The notes below the pieces were generated by a model, which saw nothing but the letters and a program-made list of their open reading frames with translations, was not told where the DNA came from and did no database searches. From CAYFUF01 sp964346245 (GTDB taxonomy: Bacteria; Bacillota; Clostridia; Tissierellales; Peptoniphilaceae), in assembly GCA_964346245.1 (NCBI GenBank), contig CAYFUF010000016.1:1-33228 (forward strand): DNA of 33,228 nt, written 5' to 3'. Shown piece by piece: positions 33,187 through 33,228 of this stretch. The stretch's first letter is position 1. Each line of letters starts with the position of its first letter. A program made the translations under genes and the position numbers.

Positions 33187-33228
33187 GGCCCTATGGTCAA
33201 GCGGTTAAGACATCGCCCTTTCACGGCG
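33187..33228 (+). tRNA. tRNA-Glu (anticodon UUC), 5' part only
   Basis: The sequence starts GGCCCTATGGTCAAGCGG, then the D-loop GGTTAAGACA, then the anticodon arm CGCC-CTTTCAC-GGCG with anticodon TTC. This matches bacterial tRNA-Glu. The gene runs off the end of the window, so the variable loop, T arm and acceptor 3' strand are not visible. Confidence 0.93.

Overview
The window looks like a chromosomal segment of a low- to mid-GC, strictly fermentative Firmicute, most plausibly a Clostridia/Tissierellia anaerobe such as a Peptoniphilaceae relative. This rests on gene content: an ntp-type V-ATPase operon with Na+ ligands, strong AGGAGG ribosome-binding sites, TTG/GTG starts, EndoA-type MazF, and kinase/phosphatase/FHA genes. 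The species assignment is inference. No insertion sequence, phage, CRISPR array or rRNA was seen.

Layout. 1-1739: a small membrane protein, a ferritin with a clear terminator, and an oppositely oriented TIM-barrel gene. 1740-2104: divergent intergenic region with two near-identical promoter-like boxes. 2105-10646: nine-gene V-type ATPase operon (G/H-like stalk subunit, I, K, E, C, F, A, B, D) closed by a terminator. 10708-11050: an AT-rich gap with recurrent TGTAA motifs. 11051-23249: a co-oriented cluster encoding an FHA protein, a PP2C phosphatase, a transmembrane Ser/Thr kinase, a small membrane protein, a 2163-residue Ig-like-repeat surface protein, a second DUF6382-type protein with a broken tail, and a small helical protein capped by cysteines. 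23250-23703: terminators, hairpins and promoters without a gene. 23704-30181: a metallophosphoesterase, then a tightly packed group of NfsA-type oxidoreductase, CoA-type Nudix hydrolase, RelA/SpoT-domain protein, MTA/SAH deaminase, and an AcpS-NnrD fusion. 30244-32995: a MazF toxin without a visible antitoxin, methionine aminopeptidase and an alkaline-phosphatase-superfamily enzyme. The end carries two strong tandem promoters and the start of a tRNA-Glu.

The most interesting part is 11051-23249. The kinase and phosphatase would set the phosphorylation state of threonines. The first FHA protein and the small membrane protein between them carry five T-x-L-L motifs, mostly in acidic context. Such motifs would fit pThr ligands with Leu at +3, a position that governs FHA selectivity. 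Next to these sit a giant surface protein and a WXG100/YwqH-like helical protein. I infer a dedicated envelope or secretion-linked phospho-signalling system, separate from the usual PASTA-kinase locus. No EssC-type ATPase lies in the window, so a link to type VII secretion is only a hypothesis.
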